DNA from: Takakia lepidozioides
Taxonomy: Eukaryota > Streptophyta > Takakiopsida > Takakiales > Takakiaceae
Length of the DNA: 64,000 bases
Assembly: GCA_030704615.1 (NCBI GenBank)
Contig: CM060733.1
Span: 54,128,001 to 54,192,000, forward strand
Direction: 5' to 3'
Of the stretch, positions 46,558-58,809 are shown piece after piece. The position numbers were made by a program, and so were the translations under genes. Under the pieces are notes generated by a model that saw nothing but the letters and a program-made list of their open reading frames with translations, ran no database searches and had not been told where the DNA came from. Numbering within the stretch: the stretch's first letter is position 1; the number at the start of each line of letters is the position of its first letter.

Positions 46558-46677
46558 CCCCGGTGAGCAGCCGAAGCTCCAAGTTGGCCCGGCAGCCAGG
46601 TTGGGAGTTAGGCGCGCGCATCAAAGCGTGTAACTATGACTTGAAGGAGAGCTTACCGAAGTGAGGTGCGTGATACA
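46558..46677 (+). repeat. LTR-end fragment related to the gypsy LTR at 4.13 kb
   Basis: About 120 bp matches the reverse complement of 4129-4245 at close to 90% by eye, including GGTGAGCAGCCGAAGCTCCA and AACTATGACTTGAAGGAGAG, and ends at the equivalent CA (46677). No primer binding site follows and the upstream sequence differs. It is either the end of a 3' or solo LTR of a related family or a fragment. A short palindrome (GGACGTGACG with CGTCACGTCC) lies just upstream at about 46504-46541. Confidence 0.75.
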
Positions 46678-47064
46678 CAATGTGCGGTCAAAACTTTTAA
46701 TTTCTCATGTTCCAGCGAGTTCTTGCGTTTTTTCACTGCATTGGTGGATTTTTTTGGAAAAGTCAACGACCCCTGGATGTTTAGGGGTTAAATACGGAGA
46801 ACCTCTCTACGGGCCTGTAAAGCCTTAATTCCAACCTACTTGTTTTTGGGCATGGATGAATGATATCACGGATGGAACAGGATGGTGACGCTCATTTAGG
46901 GTAACGAATGACGCGCAGGATGAAGCTCTTAGTTGGTCCTAGATGGATGAAGATGGAGTAGCCATTACGTATTAGGCACCGAAACAGCTAGCTATATTAA
47001 GTTGAAATTGTCTTTAGTTAACAGTTAGATTAGGATTAGATTAGGTGAGGTGGCCTGATTGTGT

Positions 47065-47914
47065 TACTACAACAGATCGCAGTAGTTATGACTGCCAAAC
47101 CGTGGTAGTCATGGTTTTCTTGACTTTGACCGTGACTGCACCATGTTTTTATATGAAATTGACCTCCCGCAGTCGTTCATACGACTGTAGTCATATGAAC
47201 GACTATCTAAGTAGTCGTCTGTATAACTACATGGCTCCGGAATGGGCGGAAGGCTGGTCAACGGCAATTGACCAAATTTAGCTCACCATTCATAGTCATT
47301 TCCATGACTACAGTGTACATGGATGAGATTACATAGTCATGATGACCGCTGGGGATTTTGTAATTTGGTGTGTATAATACAATTAAAACACCATATGATC
47401 ACATGAATGATTAATGGGTGTATTGGTTAGCAGGTAGTGAACTATAACTCTTATAGTAAAGAGGTTGCAGATTCAAACTCCTCTAAGTACAATCAAATGG
47501 ATAAGATGGCCCTAGGGTTAGTAGGCAAGCTAGGGATAGCACGTGGTAGCCTAGATGGGCTGCCACGTGGTTTTTTCATTATTATAGAATACATTATGCC
47601 ACATGGCACAATGCGGTGCGACGCGGCGTCCGACATATGTTTTTAATTTTTCTAGTTTTTTAAATTTAATTTAATTTTTAATCAATTGCGCCTCGCCACG
47701 TGACGCGGCAACGGTGACTGCAATATGATGGTATGTATGACTGCAGTAAGAGATATCACTTGGTTCATTTGACTGTAGTCATCTGGACCGTACCATCTTG
47801 TACTCATTGTATTCACTTGGTTTGCACGACTTACAGTCATAGAAGTCATATGTACTGTTTATGACTGTAGAATAATCATATATACAGTCATAAATACCAC
47901 GATCTGTTGTAGTG
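47065..47914. mobile_element. Non-autonomous CACTA (EnSpm) element, 850 bp, TGT duplication
   Basis: Right terminus on the minus strand reads CACTACAACAGATCGTGGTA; left terminus reads TACTACAACAGATCGCAGTA, with the first C changed to T. The flanks are TGT at 47062-47064 and TGT at 47915-47917, the 3-bp duplication expected of CACTA elements. Subterminal regions carry many copies of TGACTGTAGTCA-like palindromes or half-sites (about 47090-47350 and 47715-47900), likely transposase binding sites. No transposase. The middle (47415-47560) has a weak tRNA-like stretch and may be a nested insertion. Confidence 0.9.
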
Positions 47915-47981
47915 TGTGGCCTAGATGGGAAGGCATCTGGCCAGCCAATGACCAAAATCCACCACCATTTTCAAGAAAGTC

Positions 47982-48458
47982 ATGTCCATGGCTTTCGAGA
48001 ACCTTGCCATTGCACAACATCGTGATACGTTGAGGTATGCTACCATACGCGGTGGGGGTTATCGTCCTGGGGTTCGGAGATTTCACCCTGGTGATTATAT
48101 TTATCTGCAGCAGACTGCTCCAACGACCCTGGATGTGACTGCAAGACGTGTTATTTTGAGGGTTTGAGAGGTATTGCCCTCAGGTGTCCTAATCTTGGAG
48201 GGTCGGGATGGCATGACTTGGAAGGACCACGTGCATAATTGCGCGTCATGTCACCTTTCGAATGTCGATGGTAGGATTGACCCAAACCTGGCAGTGGTAC
48301 CTGCAAGTTTGAGGTGCATGTTGTGTGGGTCTGCTAGAGGGGCAGCCACCATGCTGGTGTGTGATCGATGCTCTAGATGTTGGCATATGGGATGCTTGAC
48401 TCCACCTCTTGAGATGGTTCCTGAGGGGGATTGGTTATGTCCGCATTGCATTGGATAG
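47982..48458 (+). pseudogene. Retrotransposon integrase-tail and PHD finger fragment
   Basis: One frame from about 47982 to 48458 is interrupted by a single TGA at 48165-48167. The first part (FENLAIAQHRDTLRYATIRG, then FHPGDYIYLQQ) resembles the C-terminal tail of Ty3/gypsy integrases. The second has a C4HC3 PHD finger: CMLC, CDRC, WHMGC, CPHC. Fusion of a gypsy integrase tail to a PHD finger is known in some eukaryotic retrotransposons. The catalytic integrase core is missing; the CACTA element was inserted just upstream. Alternatively it is a host PHD gene fragment. Confidence 0.6.
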
Positions 48459-50820
48459 TGGGAATGGATACAACCATGGAAGGCTAACAAGAAATGCAAG
48501 GCCACGCTACTAGGAGACCAACACACGAGATCCTAGCTCAAGTTCACAAATTGCAAGACGACAACTAATGATAGGGCTACTCTTGTACCCGGCCTCTTGG
48601 TCTATAGAGTTTGAGTACAATACGGACACTGATAGAGGACTTAGTACGACTGTGACTATTACGTCTTGTAGTTATCTGGAGTTAGAGGGACCTAACCACC
48701 AGCTAGGGGGGCAATTGTGGCAGACTACTTTATTGTGCATATATGTGTGGTGTGGTTTGGACAGCGATGTAGTTGTGTAGCGATACGTATGCGCACGACA
48801 AAGAACAGACCAAAAACAAACAACCAAAGACACCAACAAATATAATATATTAAAATAATTTTGTGACCGAAACTTAACAATCACCAAAGAATATATTTTA
48901 ATAAAAACAGACCAAAGAAGAGCAAAAGAGAGATAGGAAAAGATACCAACAAATATAATATATTCAAGGAACACTCTAACGGTCTCGATATTAATATAAA
49001 TAATATAAAAAAAAATATAAAAATGGAACCGTCTGCTGCAGCGGTCCTCATATTAATAAAATAGATCAAAAATTGAAAAATGCGGGATTTTCGGTCCCAC
49101 TATCGCCCTATGGTCGGCGGTTGGACGAATGTGATGATCGTTTAAAATTATTGAAATTTAATGTAATTAATTTTTTTTCAAACGTGTAATTTTTGGGTGA
49201 TGTTGACATTTACGTGTTACATCCCCCATCCAAAAGAAATTACAATATCGACACTTTGGATGTCCCAAATGAATTGTAATCAGTTCGTACTTTGAGCCTC
49301 ACGGCGATGAGCTTGCGGTGTGTTCGTGCGTATAACAAACATCTTATCCTGATTTTTGACATAGTTGGTAGTTCATATGTCGGCTTTCCCAATCAGTTTT
49401 CCTGCTCTAGGTTTGTGGTTGTCATTGTGCATGATATTCTTGTAAATTTAATTTTTTACAGTTTGAGGATTTAATGCTTTCGTGCTTAATGTGCTTCTTA
49501 GTGTGTTTTTAGTGGTTTCCGCAACAAAACTGGCAAGGGTTTCCAAATGCTTATAGATTGAATATGAGGTTATACAGCGAGGCGAAGAATTCCAGATGAA
49601 AAATGTTGGGTTTCAGGGTAAACTTGTTGAGGCTGAAGAGGTGGACAATCTAAAGCTGTCGGAAGAAATAAAGTTTGTTCGATCGACGAAGGTAGAGAAG
49701 TTATGAGCGTTATAGAAAAGATGCCTTATAGATCATAATACTCACATGTTTGATGACTCAATTGTGGTTATTAGTTTTATTGAGTTAACACGACTTCACC
49801 CCGGAATTTATCAGGTTTCCCGGGAGGTCCCCTCCGCTTCGAACGCCTAATTCCGGAAAACTTCTCCGAGACGTCCAGGGGATTGTTATCTAGGTGGTCA
49901 ATTTTCAAGTTTTTGTTTCAATTTTACATTAAAATTAGGACCGTCTCAGCTGATGTTCAATTATATTATTATATTAATTTTTTTTAAATTAAATAATACT
50001 GTTAGAGCTGCCGGTCTCAATTCCGTATTATAATAATATAGAATGGCCCCGCAGTCGTTTGGTTGTAGTCATCGGTACACCGATTGTGGGATGGCCGTCG
50101 CCATTGTTAAGCGGTCGCCCATATATATATGCCAAAGCCGACGGTCCCAAATTTTTATTATTTTTAATATTTTTAATAATAAAAAATAGGCTCTGGGGTC
50201 GTCGGCCGTTGCTGCCATCGTCCAACGTTTACTAGTAAAAAAAAAATCAAACTGAAAAATTAAATCGCATAATATTTTTTATCGAGCCCGCCATAGCTGG
50301 TGATCTTTATTTATTTTTTATTACTATCGGAGAGCTCTGGCTGTATAAATTAAAAATAAAATAAATTGGGACCGCCAGCTTTAGCGGCCATGACCTACTC
50401 ACCAACACATACTACAGAAGCAAGGAAACAAAAATATAACGTAAAATCGCATAATGCAAAACCCCAACAAAGGTGGTCTTGACAGGTAATCCTAAATCGT
50501 AGCGAAGATCCGTCAATCGCACTAATCTTATAGTTGTCTTCTTCACTCATATCTTTCTTTATCAAAAGCAAGGAAACAAAAACAAAATGCAAAACCCCAG
50601 CAAATATGACCTTGACAGGTAGTCATGAATCGCAGCGAAGACCCATCGGACTATGTCAATCGTACTAAGTTTATGTTTGTCTTCTTCACTCATATATTTC
50701 TTCATCAGAAGCAAGGAAACAAAAACATAATGCAAAACCCTAGCAAAACGAATCTTGATAAGTATTCATAAATTGCAGCGAAGACCCATTCAACTGTGTT
50801 GATCGTACCAACTTTATATC
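48459..50820. other. AT-rich non-genic region with degenerate hairpin motifs
   Basis: No gene. Several GC-rich islands (GGTCC, GACGGTC, GCGGTCCTC, CCGCCAGC) separated by A/T-rich spacers occur at about 48975-49090, 49940-50040, 50120-50215 and 50285-50395. They recall, loosely, the hairpin array at 45.8-46.35 kb. A similar 100-bp segment with TAATGCAAAACCC recurs at about 50450, 50590 and 50730. Confidence 0.4.
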
Positions 50821-50828
50821 TGTTTTAT

Positions 50829-51056
50829 TCACTCATATTTTTCTTCATCTTGTCCTCCAACTTTGTCATGAGGTACTTTCATTTCTTTAGTTCTCTTGGC
50901 CCAAAAGTACAGATTCAGTTGCAGAAAGATAAAATAATAGAGAAACCACCTTAAAAGACTTGGGGTAGCGAAAACATCTTTCGATTCGAAGTGCATGCCA
51001 AAGAAACACGGTTGTTCACAGCAAAATTGTCGGAAGCCGACCTCGCAGCAGATCAC
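50829..51056 (-). other. Unidentified ORF (75 aa), coding-like
   Basis: Minus-strand ORF with readable upstream extension (to about 51085) of protein-like composition, cysteine-rich in VICCEVGFRQFCCEQPCFFG. No family recognised. It may be an exon of a decayed gene that includes the ORFs at 53.1 and 55.3 kb. Confidence 0.25.
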
Positions 51057-53076
51057 GTTGAGCGAGTTGGGGCTGACGATTTCAGGTGAACCCTCACCAT
51101 GTTTAGGAAAAAAACAAGAAACATGTTGATACTAAATTTGTTTCAACTCACTAAACAAAAACATATGAAGTAGTTGCATGACTTGTTGGAAAGAATATAA
51201 CCCATTTTGATCAATTTGTAATTGTTTGAAAATTCTTGGAAACCATACTCAAGCATGATATACAGTATAAGAAATATAATTTGTTTTTTGGTTTGTCGAG
51301 ATATTGACATAACTTGATACTTCTTGTTCAAATGCATAACACCAATAGACATCATATGATCCATGACATAACACATCATCTATGATATCTCCATTCCATG
51401 TAATCAAACTCATCATTTAATTCTTACAAAAGTTTTATCATCATATATTAGTAAAAAAATGAATACATGCTAGTTTTGAAGTAATAAACATACTTGCACA
51501 ATGTTCCAATGGAGAAGAATTTGGACCAAAATTCTCCTCTGTTCGAAGCGTCAAGCTTCTAGTGAACTGCGAGCAATATCTATTCCTTCTTTTGTCCAAC
51601 CATATCTTCTATTATGTAAGTAAAACAAGCGCCCAAGCTCAGTAAGAATAACACCCAACTACCCAAAATATAATCTTTGGTTAAATCTACACGGTCCAAA
51701 ATATAAGGTAAGCACCAAATTATGAAAAAATTGATACTTTTCAGCCTTAAATAACCTAGCCGTGTAGTAATATCTTTGGCCCTCATCCACCTAATCCATT
51801 AGGCCGTCTTTTTGTCACCAAGGCAAGAGCATTTTCTAGTAATGCTTTTTGAGAAGGGTTTCCATGCTCTTCACTAACATCTCTACATATTTTTTAACGA
51901 TACATAACGCAAGTATATGCATTGTATCAAGCACTAGGTCTCGAGATACATCGAAGCCATATAAATGGTAAAGATGTCATAGAATAGACACACCATAAAT
52001 ATCTCTGTTTTTTGTAGCAATATCTCTTTCAGCCGACGTAGAAGCTTCGCAAAATACTTTTACTGCTTAATGAACACTTTCTATAGTTCTAAAAGGCTAA
52101 AGCTGGTCGATGTCGGATTTGTTTTCTATTCTCATGATATTCTACAACACCCCGAGCTACACCTGTAGATTTAGTATGTCCTCTTTATGAGATATGGTCC
52201 CTACAGCAAGCCACATATCCTCTATCTTTAAAGAATCCAATCTTCATTGTGCAGAATGATCCTAGGTAAATATCATCAACATTGCTCGTAGATTACGTCT
52301 TTCTACCATCTTCAGATGTGAACTTATCACACTTGATGGATGTTTATATGTCATGTTGAATCCATGTATAAATGCATTTTCTAGTTCACGAATGAAAGGC
52401 TCCAAAAACATTAATTTTCTTTTGCTTAACCACTTTCTTTGAACTATATGATATAAACAAAATAGGAATATGACCCATGATTGGCTACCTTATCCCTTGC
52501 ATTACTACTACCTAATTCAGGTCATACTAGGTCTAAATTCAAAGTTGGCGTTCATGTTGAATCCTCTCTCTGTATTGATAACTCTGATTCATACAAATGC
52601 AACAGTCCAACAGTATTTCACTGTGGTACGTGTAGCTTGAAACCCATCCCATCCCAATAAGCAATAAGGGCAAAATTCCGAGGATTACCTTGTTCACAGA
52701 CAATGAAAACGCACAACGTTAGATCATAGCCTAATTCTTGCAGTTTATTTTGCAGTTTATTTCATATAAAATGAGGATTTTTAAGCGTGACAAGATAACG
52801 CGAGAAAAGACCTATACTAAAAGTAATCCCAAAATAACCAACTATGTAGCATATATTTATAAGAATGTTGAGGTATAAAACAATTACTTATTAATATGTA
52901 CGTTTTAATGTCATTCTTGTAGCATAGTCCGGACATGGAAAAATGTACTGTTGCACTTCATCATCCTACCCATCAAACAATTGAATAGATTTTATCGCAG
53001 CGAAGAATGCTCTCAAACTCAATTTGCAAGAAAGATTCGAACAAATGATTGGAAGTTCCCATTTACTTTTAGGATC
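51057..53076. other. AT-rich region, no gene seen
   Basis: Only short AT-driven ORFs (51143-51379, 51580-51786) with no domain. Confidence 0.35.
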
Positions 53077-53520
53077 TCAAAATGTTGATTTAGCTCTTTT
53101 CCAAATTATCATTGTTCTCGAGCGGGGAGACAAAAGTTCTACTACGAGTAGTGGAGTATTCACCTTCTCATCAATATATCCATCCGTAGATCTCGACATT
53201 GGCTTGGGTATATCCCAAAAAATCGTCGCATCATGGTAAAATTTGTTTGTCCTCGTGTAGCGGACTTCAGCCTCATGCACAACAAAGAGCCTTGAGCCTG
53301 CAATCCTTACCGCAAACGACATCTCGTTTACTAGAAGTAAGACCGCTAAGTTAGGGCTCACTGACGGCGACCCAAACCGCCTCGTTCTAGAACCATAGAG
53401 ACTGCAATCCACTTCTGATATTCTATGGGCCATGGAACTATCAGCTACGAAGCCCTCACAAACGTTGGCGTCTCTATTTATACTCCTAGTTGACAACAGC
53501 TTGCAACTGCAAACGTTCAA
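53077..53520 (-). other. Unidentified ORF (147 aa), coding-like
   Basis: The ORF is longer than chance in this AT-rich region and has balanced composition. The part SPNLAVLLLVNEM, KFYHDATIFWDIP and NTPLLVVELLSPRS weakly resembles the pattern of Uma2/DUF820-type nuclease folds (a 'D-hydrophobic' strand, then 'LVVE-LSP'), but the full catalytic set is not shown. No introns could be fixed. It may be an exon or a fossil of a mobile gene. Confidence 0.3.
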
Positions 53521-55306
53521 TTCACATGAAAAGCGTTTACATTGTCAAGAACTCATGACAAAAACTCGAACTTTTATGTAAATTAACCAATTATGGTGCA
53601 AATCACAAATAATCAAACAACAATACATCTTTCCTCTTCCTCCCACAATGTCGACACTTTTGACAATGATTTGTGCAATCCCCCCTCAATAGAATTTTGA
53701 TGGATCTGTTTGATAAATAAACATATTTCAAAACGTTTGTTCCATCGTATTGATTTTCGGCACTTCATTCCATCATATAAGAAACATGTGGGAAGTCACT
53801 AGTAATTCCCATGCACGCAGCACAAGCGCCACCTTTGTGGATCCACCATACCCAAATCTTTGTAAATTTGAGCTAACTGTTTCCAAGACCCAGACGTTTG
53901 CAACCAGTGAATATTACCATCCCTTCATGTCCTGCTTGTATCAATAGTTGACCCAATGACATATTGGTGTATATTGGGAGTTTGTCAGCGCCCCATTTGT
54001 TAATGAACCAAAAAGACGCTCGAGCATTAAATCTTGTAAAACTTAACTTGTGTCTTATAAGCATCCCAATCTGCTTGTAGTTGAACAATACGCAAGAGAA
54101 TTATCTCATTAAGAGATAAATTTCAATTTTCGTGGCTTTGGATATCAATTTTCTGCATGTTGATCCATTGTGTACTCCCCATTATTAGTTGTGCAATGTG
54201 CAGCGATCACAATGATTTGTATCAACGATGACATGATTTGTACAGTCTATGGGATCGACATCGGTTTAAAGGTTCTGATATGAAAGCCTATGTTCTCATG
54301 TACTTATAATACGTACTCATTCCCACTGTTCGAAGGCCCTTACACTTGTTACAAAAACATTATACGAAACTTGATGGATTGACTTGGTTGCGTGACATTG
54401 GGTGATGTAGTAGGTAAGTATGGATCATTGTTTGTCTCATTTATAATTCATCTGCATCGTGGCTTGTTGTCAAAGTATGCTCATGCAACAGGTCTATTTG
54501 GGATATTGACGTACCTTCTTGTATGTTAAGGACAACAAACGTTGCATCTCTTTCATAAAGAGCACCTCCTCTACCAACAAGATGCACATGATAATGAACT
54601 TTACCTGCCAAAGATTTATTTCTATGATTATAGTAAGACCTCTTCGAGATCATGTCAATAGCCTCTAGGATTATGAACACATTTAAATAAACACTCGCAC
54701 TTAATCCTCTTACGTCATCCTTGATCTCCCATATGGATAATTCTGTGAGTCTTCAGTCGTGCTCGCAACTGCTAACCAAACCTAAACCTGTGACCAACAA
54801 TGATTGATTCTTAACAATCATCTTCTAGGCATGTGTTCGTTACACCACAATTGCTAATTATACTCTAGAGATTCTGATGCGACAAATTCTATGAAAACAC
54901 AATACATTATGCATCAAAACACATTACATCTCAAAGAAAGAAAAACTGGTATTGACCAATAAATGGGTCCATATCATCCAACAACCATGCAAAACCTGTT
55001 TTTCATATTCACATTGCCACTTATCCATTAGTATTTGAATAAAGAAGTTCAAATGAAACATACATATGCATTGAGCATAGTATTGTAAACCTTTCATCCT
55101 CTTTTTATTTACAAGGTCCCAACGTAGACTTTTTTTCCTCAATAACACACAAGTGGTGTAAGTTGCCATTGATGTGTTCTTCTAGAAAGACATCATCTGT
55201 TTTGGAAGCAATTCATTAAAGTAATTGGTGTATGATAAGTAGAATTAGCTTTGCTAAAACAAATCTAGGCTACCAATTTTTGATATCTTTCATTTTACGG
55301 ATTCAA
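53521..55306. other. AT-rich region with small coding-like pieces
   Basis: Minus-strand ORFs at 54680-54441 (with ERDATFVVLNIQEGTSISQ) and 54088-53873 (with WGADKLPIYTNMSLGQLLIQ) look more protein-like than their neighbours but have no recognised family. Confidence 0.25.
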
Positions 55307-55738
55307 TTATTTTTCAAAAGCGAAAAAATCAATCTTTCTCACTAGTTGTAATATTTTAATTGCATCCCATTTCAAATATGTGTTGAAGACCAAGACAATT
55401 CGAAAGAGAAAGTCTGCATTGTCGAAGAAGAATGTCAGTCTCAGTTGTAATGAGTCGAGCACGTCGCTGGCAGCAAGGAGTTTGGGATCAAATAATTGAA
55501 AGTCCCGCCAAGTTTCAAACTGAGCTGAATAAAATGATACATTTTGTTGCGTGGTCCTTTCACCTTCAGCTATGATGTTATGAACGAGCTCCTTAACTGG
55601 CTTCGATCTGGACCCCTGTTTTTTGGAGCTAACTAGTTTCAGATTCTTCATAGGTTGAAGACGGAGAAAATCATCCACAGCTAAGATAGGTGCATACATG
55701 AAGTGATATTCATCATTAGCAGAAGATGATTGATTCAA
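55307..55738 (-). other. Unidentified ORF (143 aa), coding-like
   Basis: Minus-strand ORF with good composition; a second frame directly upstream (from the ATG at about 55833, MATVLENGLLAIREDVQTF) joins it if one frameshift or an intron near 55745 is allowed. Could be the 5' exon of a gene whose further exons lie to the left. No family recognised. Confidence 0.3.
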
Positions 55739-55849
55739 TTGAAAACGTGATAACTGATAGGATTGTCATCAAACCGAAACGTCTGCACATCTTCCCGAAT
55801 GGCCAAAAGCCCATTTTCTAACACCGTTGCCATTAGTACATGGAGTGTA

Positions 55850-57700
55850 ACTGAAAATTCTAAACAAACAATTCTAAAAGGCAAATATGACACAAACATA
55901 ATACATAATATAACTTGAGAAATTAACAGAGAATTGACGAAAGGGAATGCAGAAGTAGCGAAATCAGAGGATGATTACAAAGTATTATAATCTGTACCAA
56001 CACATTCTTCACAGTGAAGAGAACTCCGGAAGCTACGTTGTTACGTTCCTTAGCAGAAACTCTTCAAAATAGGCGCAATCAAACAATACAAAATCTTCGT
56101 CCTCACGGTAGTCACAATCTCATAATTCACTATTTTAGCGACTCGCTAGGCAAATCATCTTCTCATTCAGAGCTCGGAGCCTTTCTTCAAATGAACTCCA
56201 GAATCTATACTACCACGTCTCTAAGTTGTTCATCAAATAAATTCCGTAGTAACAGACAAGGCTGTACTTGACACTTTCAAGGCAGTGTCTCTCTGGCAAG
56301 GGAATACCCCGTTACACTAATTATGGTTAATAGTGTGGGCCACACTAATTTGTAAGTCCAATGACTGTGGGTGCCAAAGATGTCTTTTGTAGTTACTTGA
56401 AAGTTGACCAACCAATTTCTAGCTAACACAAACATGCTTATTTTTACAGAGCAACACTGATCCACCCACACTACACCGTTTATTTTATTTAGTGTCACTT
56501 ACACTATGAACTATGACACTAATTCTTTGAGTGGCAAATTGGTGACATGTGTCACTTCCATTAATTTTCACATGACAGTATTTTAGACATTCCAGATTTA
56601 CTGTAACATACACTAATTGGATGAAAAGTGATGATTTATATCCAGATTGGATGAAAGTAATCCATTATCATACACACTAAATACCACTTAGTGTAGGATT
56701 AATGTAGGGTATAGTATTTTCCCACTACACTATTTATCCCTACACACTAAATAAAGTAAATGGTGTACTAATCATAATCAATGCAGTCAAGGTTTGTCAC
56801 ATCTATGTAGGTGGATTAACTTGGGATAGAGGAAAAGAATGCAGTAAACCATGTATTCCTCTACATTGTTTAAAAAAATTAATTTATATATGAGTTAGAA
56901 TCAAAAACATAGTTTTATTCTACTCATATCTTATCATCAATAATTTCATTGACGATGAAATATTCATATGCATCAGAGATGGCTTACAAAAGTTGGAGAC
57001 AAATAAAAAAACACTAAATGGATGATGGATGAATTTTTGGTTATGAATTCTGGTAGATGAAATTTGGTAAGATGAATATTTGTATAGATGTATTTTTAAA
57101 TTTTAGATTACATGAAAAATCAATCTTTTAATCTTTTAATTTTGGATGTAATTTTATTATTTATTGATTTTAGATATCTTAAATTAAATTAAGGACTTAA
57201 TAATTTGGAAGGTACTTGGTGCAGATAGACAAGGCTAATAAAATCATTTGAATATTTAATTCATTATTATTTTATTTTCTAGAAGTAAAACCATTATTTA
57301 GGGATACATCTTATATTCGGTTAGCAGCACAAATAATACATGAAATTTCTCTTAGAATGTAAATTTTGTATGAGACAACCAAAATTTCATCATTCGTCAA
57401 TGGTTGTGCCAAGCAACACCTAGCCCTAATATATAATTGTAGTTATTGAACTAAATTCTACACCTGCACTAAATTTTGAATATATCCCTCAAGTCACCTA
57501 CATGGATGTTGCAAGTTAAATGTAATGTATAAGGTAAATTATTACAAAAATCGGTTCGAAAAACGCTTTTGTTTTTCCAACCGAAGTTCATTTGATTATT
57601 ATTAGTTTTACAAACGTAATCTCAGGCCCATGTCCATCAACTCTCAAGATTAATGAGACTAAAAAAAAACTCAAAAACATCCAAACTACTGTAGGTACTA
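55850..57700. other. AT-rich region, no gene; CACTAA-rich segment
   Basis: Between about 56310 and 56780 the word ACACTAA and its complement TTAGTGT recur, for example CACTAAATACCACTTAGTG at about 56685. This suggests a small DNA transposon with subterminal repeats, but no ends were defined. Confidence 0.3.
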
Positions 57701-57709
57701 CCCAAGGCA

Positions 57710-57810
57710 AGGAAAGGAAGTCGTGCAGAGGGGAGAGAAGGGAGGTGAAGAAGAAGGGAGGGACAAGGATAGGAAGTCGAGCAGAGGGGAGAGAAGGGAG
57801 GTGAAGAGGG
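57710..57810 (+). repeat. Tandem duplication, purine-rich
   Basis: AGGAAGTCG followed by GCAGAGGGGAGAGAAGGGAG occurs at about 57715 and again at about 57772, 57 bp apart. Confidence 0.7.
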
Positions 57811-57949
57811 CATGGGAAGGGACGAAACTGATTGGACTCATGCTGCCCAAGGCCGAGGGCCCCTGCCTGGAAGAAGATTAGATCGTGGCCATCCCTGGTT
57901 GATGGCTGGGATGGCAGGGCCTCCCTCCCCGCCTCCCTTTAACTTACCA

Positions 57950-58439
57950 TAGTGGAGTAGCCGGTTAGGCATTTGCCTGCCTAATAACTATTTTTGGGGC
58001 CACTTGGCAATTAGGCACTTTTGTAATTTTTTTTAAAAACTTAGGCAACTAAAAATAATGATCACTAAATGAAACACAAAAATATAAAAATACAGCCCCC
58101 GCCATGGATGATGAAAACTGAGCCCATGGATGATGTTTTAAATGAAAACTCAGCCGTTGCCATGGATGCAAATTTAAAACTGAGTCCATGGATGACGTTT
58201 TAAATGAATATCATTTAAATGTATGTCATTTTTAGATTTTCTTTTCTTTTCTTTTCTGTTTTCTATTTTTTCTAATTTATTCAAGTTTTTATTCCCTAGG
58301 AACTTTTAGAATTTTTTTTGAAAATTAGGCACTATTTGAAGATACTTTTTTTTAAAATTAGGCACTCTTGTCAAAAATAATTTATTTTGATTAGGCACTT
58401 TGTTTTCAAATTAATTTCTGCCTAACCGGTATCCCACTA
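57950..58439. mobile_element. MITE, 490 bp, with CCA flanks
   Basis: Left end TAGTGGAGTAGCCGGTTAGG and, on the opposite strand of the right end, TAGTGGGATACCGGTTAGGC. CCA flanks both ends (57947-57949, 58440-58442). Inside, TTAGGCACT occurs four times in one direction and CCATGGATG four times. No coding capacity. A 3-bp duplication fits PIF/Harbinger or CACTA, but the sequence of the flank is only three bases so chance is possible. Confidence 0.7.
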
Positions 58440-58809
58440 CCAACCAGGGACTTGGCCGGGGCGTGAGCTGTGAAGGTGTCTTGTCAAGTGGCTACTGGCG
58501 TTGTATGCCGTGTGTGTCCACCTTGCCACCCTCTGCCCTTTCTTACTCTGGAGGGAAACTTTCCAAGTTTACGAACATCAAGGTGGCATGTTGAAGGGAA
58601 ACTTTCCAAGATGGGAGAGTAGCTCTCTCCTCATAAATAAGCATCCTTGTCTCATTGAGAAGCATTATATAGTGAGCAATGATGGATGATGCACACCATG
58701 ATGATGTGGACGCTTTCATAAAATCTTTTAGCTCCACCCTCAAGTAATTAATGTAGTAGGGTAGAAGCTAGCAGTGCGGTGGTATTCATTCATTACAGGT
58801 GGTATTGTT

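Noticed and set aside
47415-47560. tRNA-like stretch inside the CACTA element
   Set aside because: B-box-like GGTTGCAGATTCAAACTCC is suggestive, but the A box is poor and no duplication or tail bounds it.
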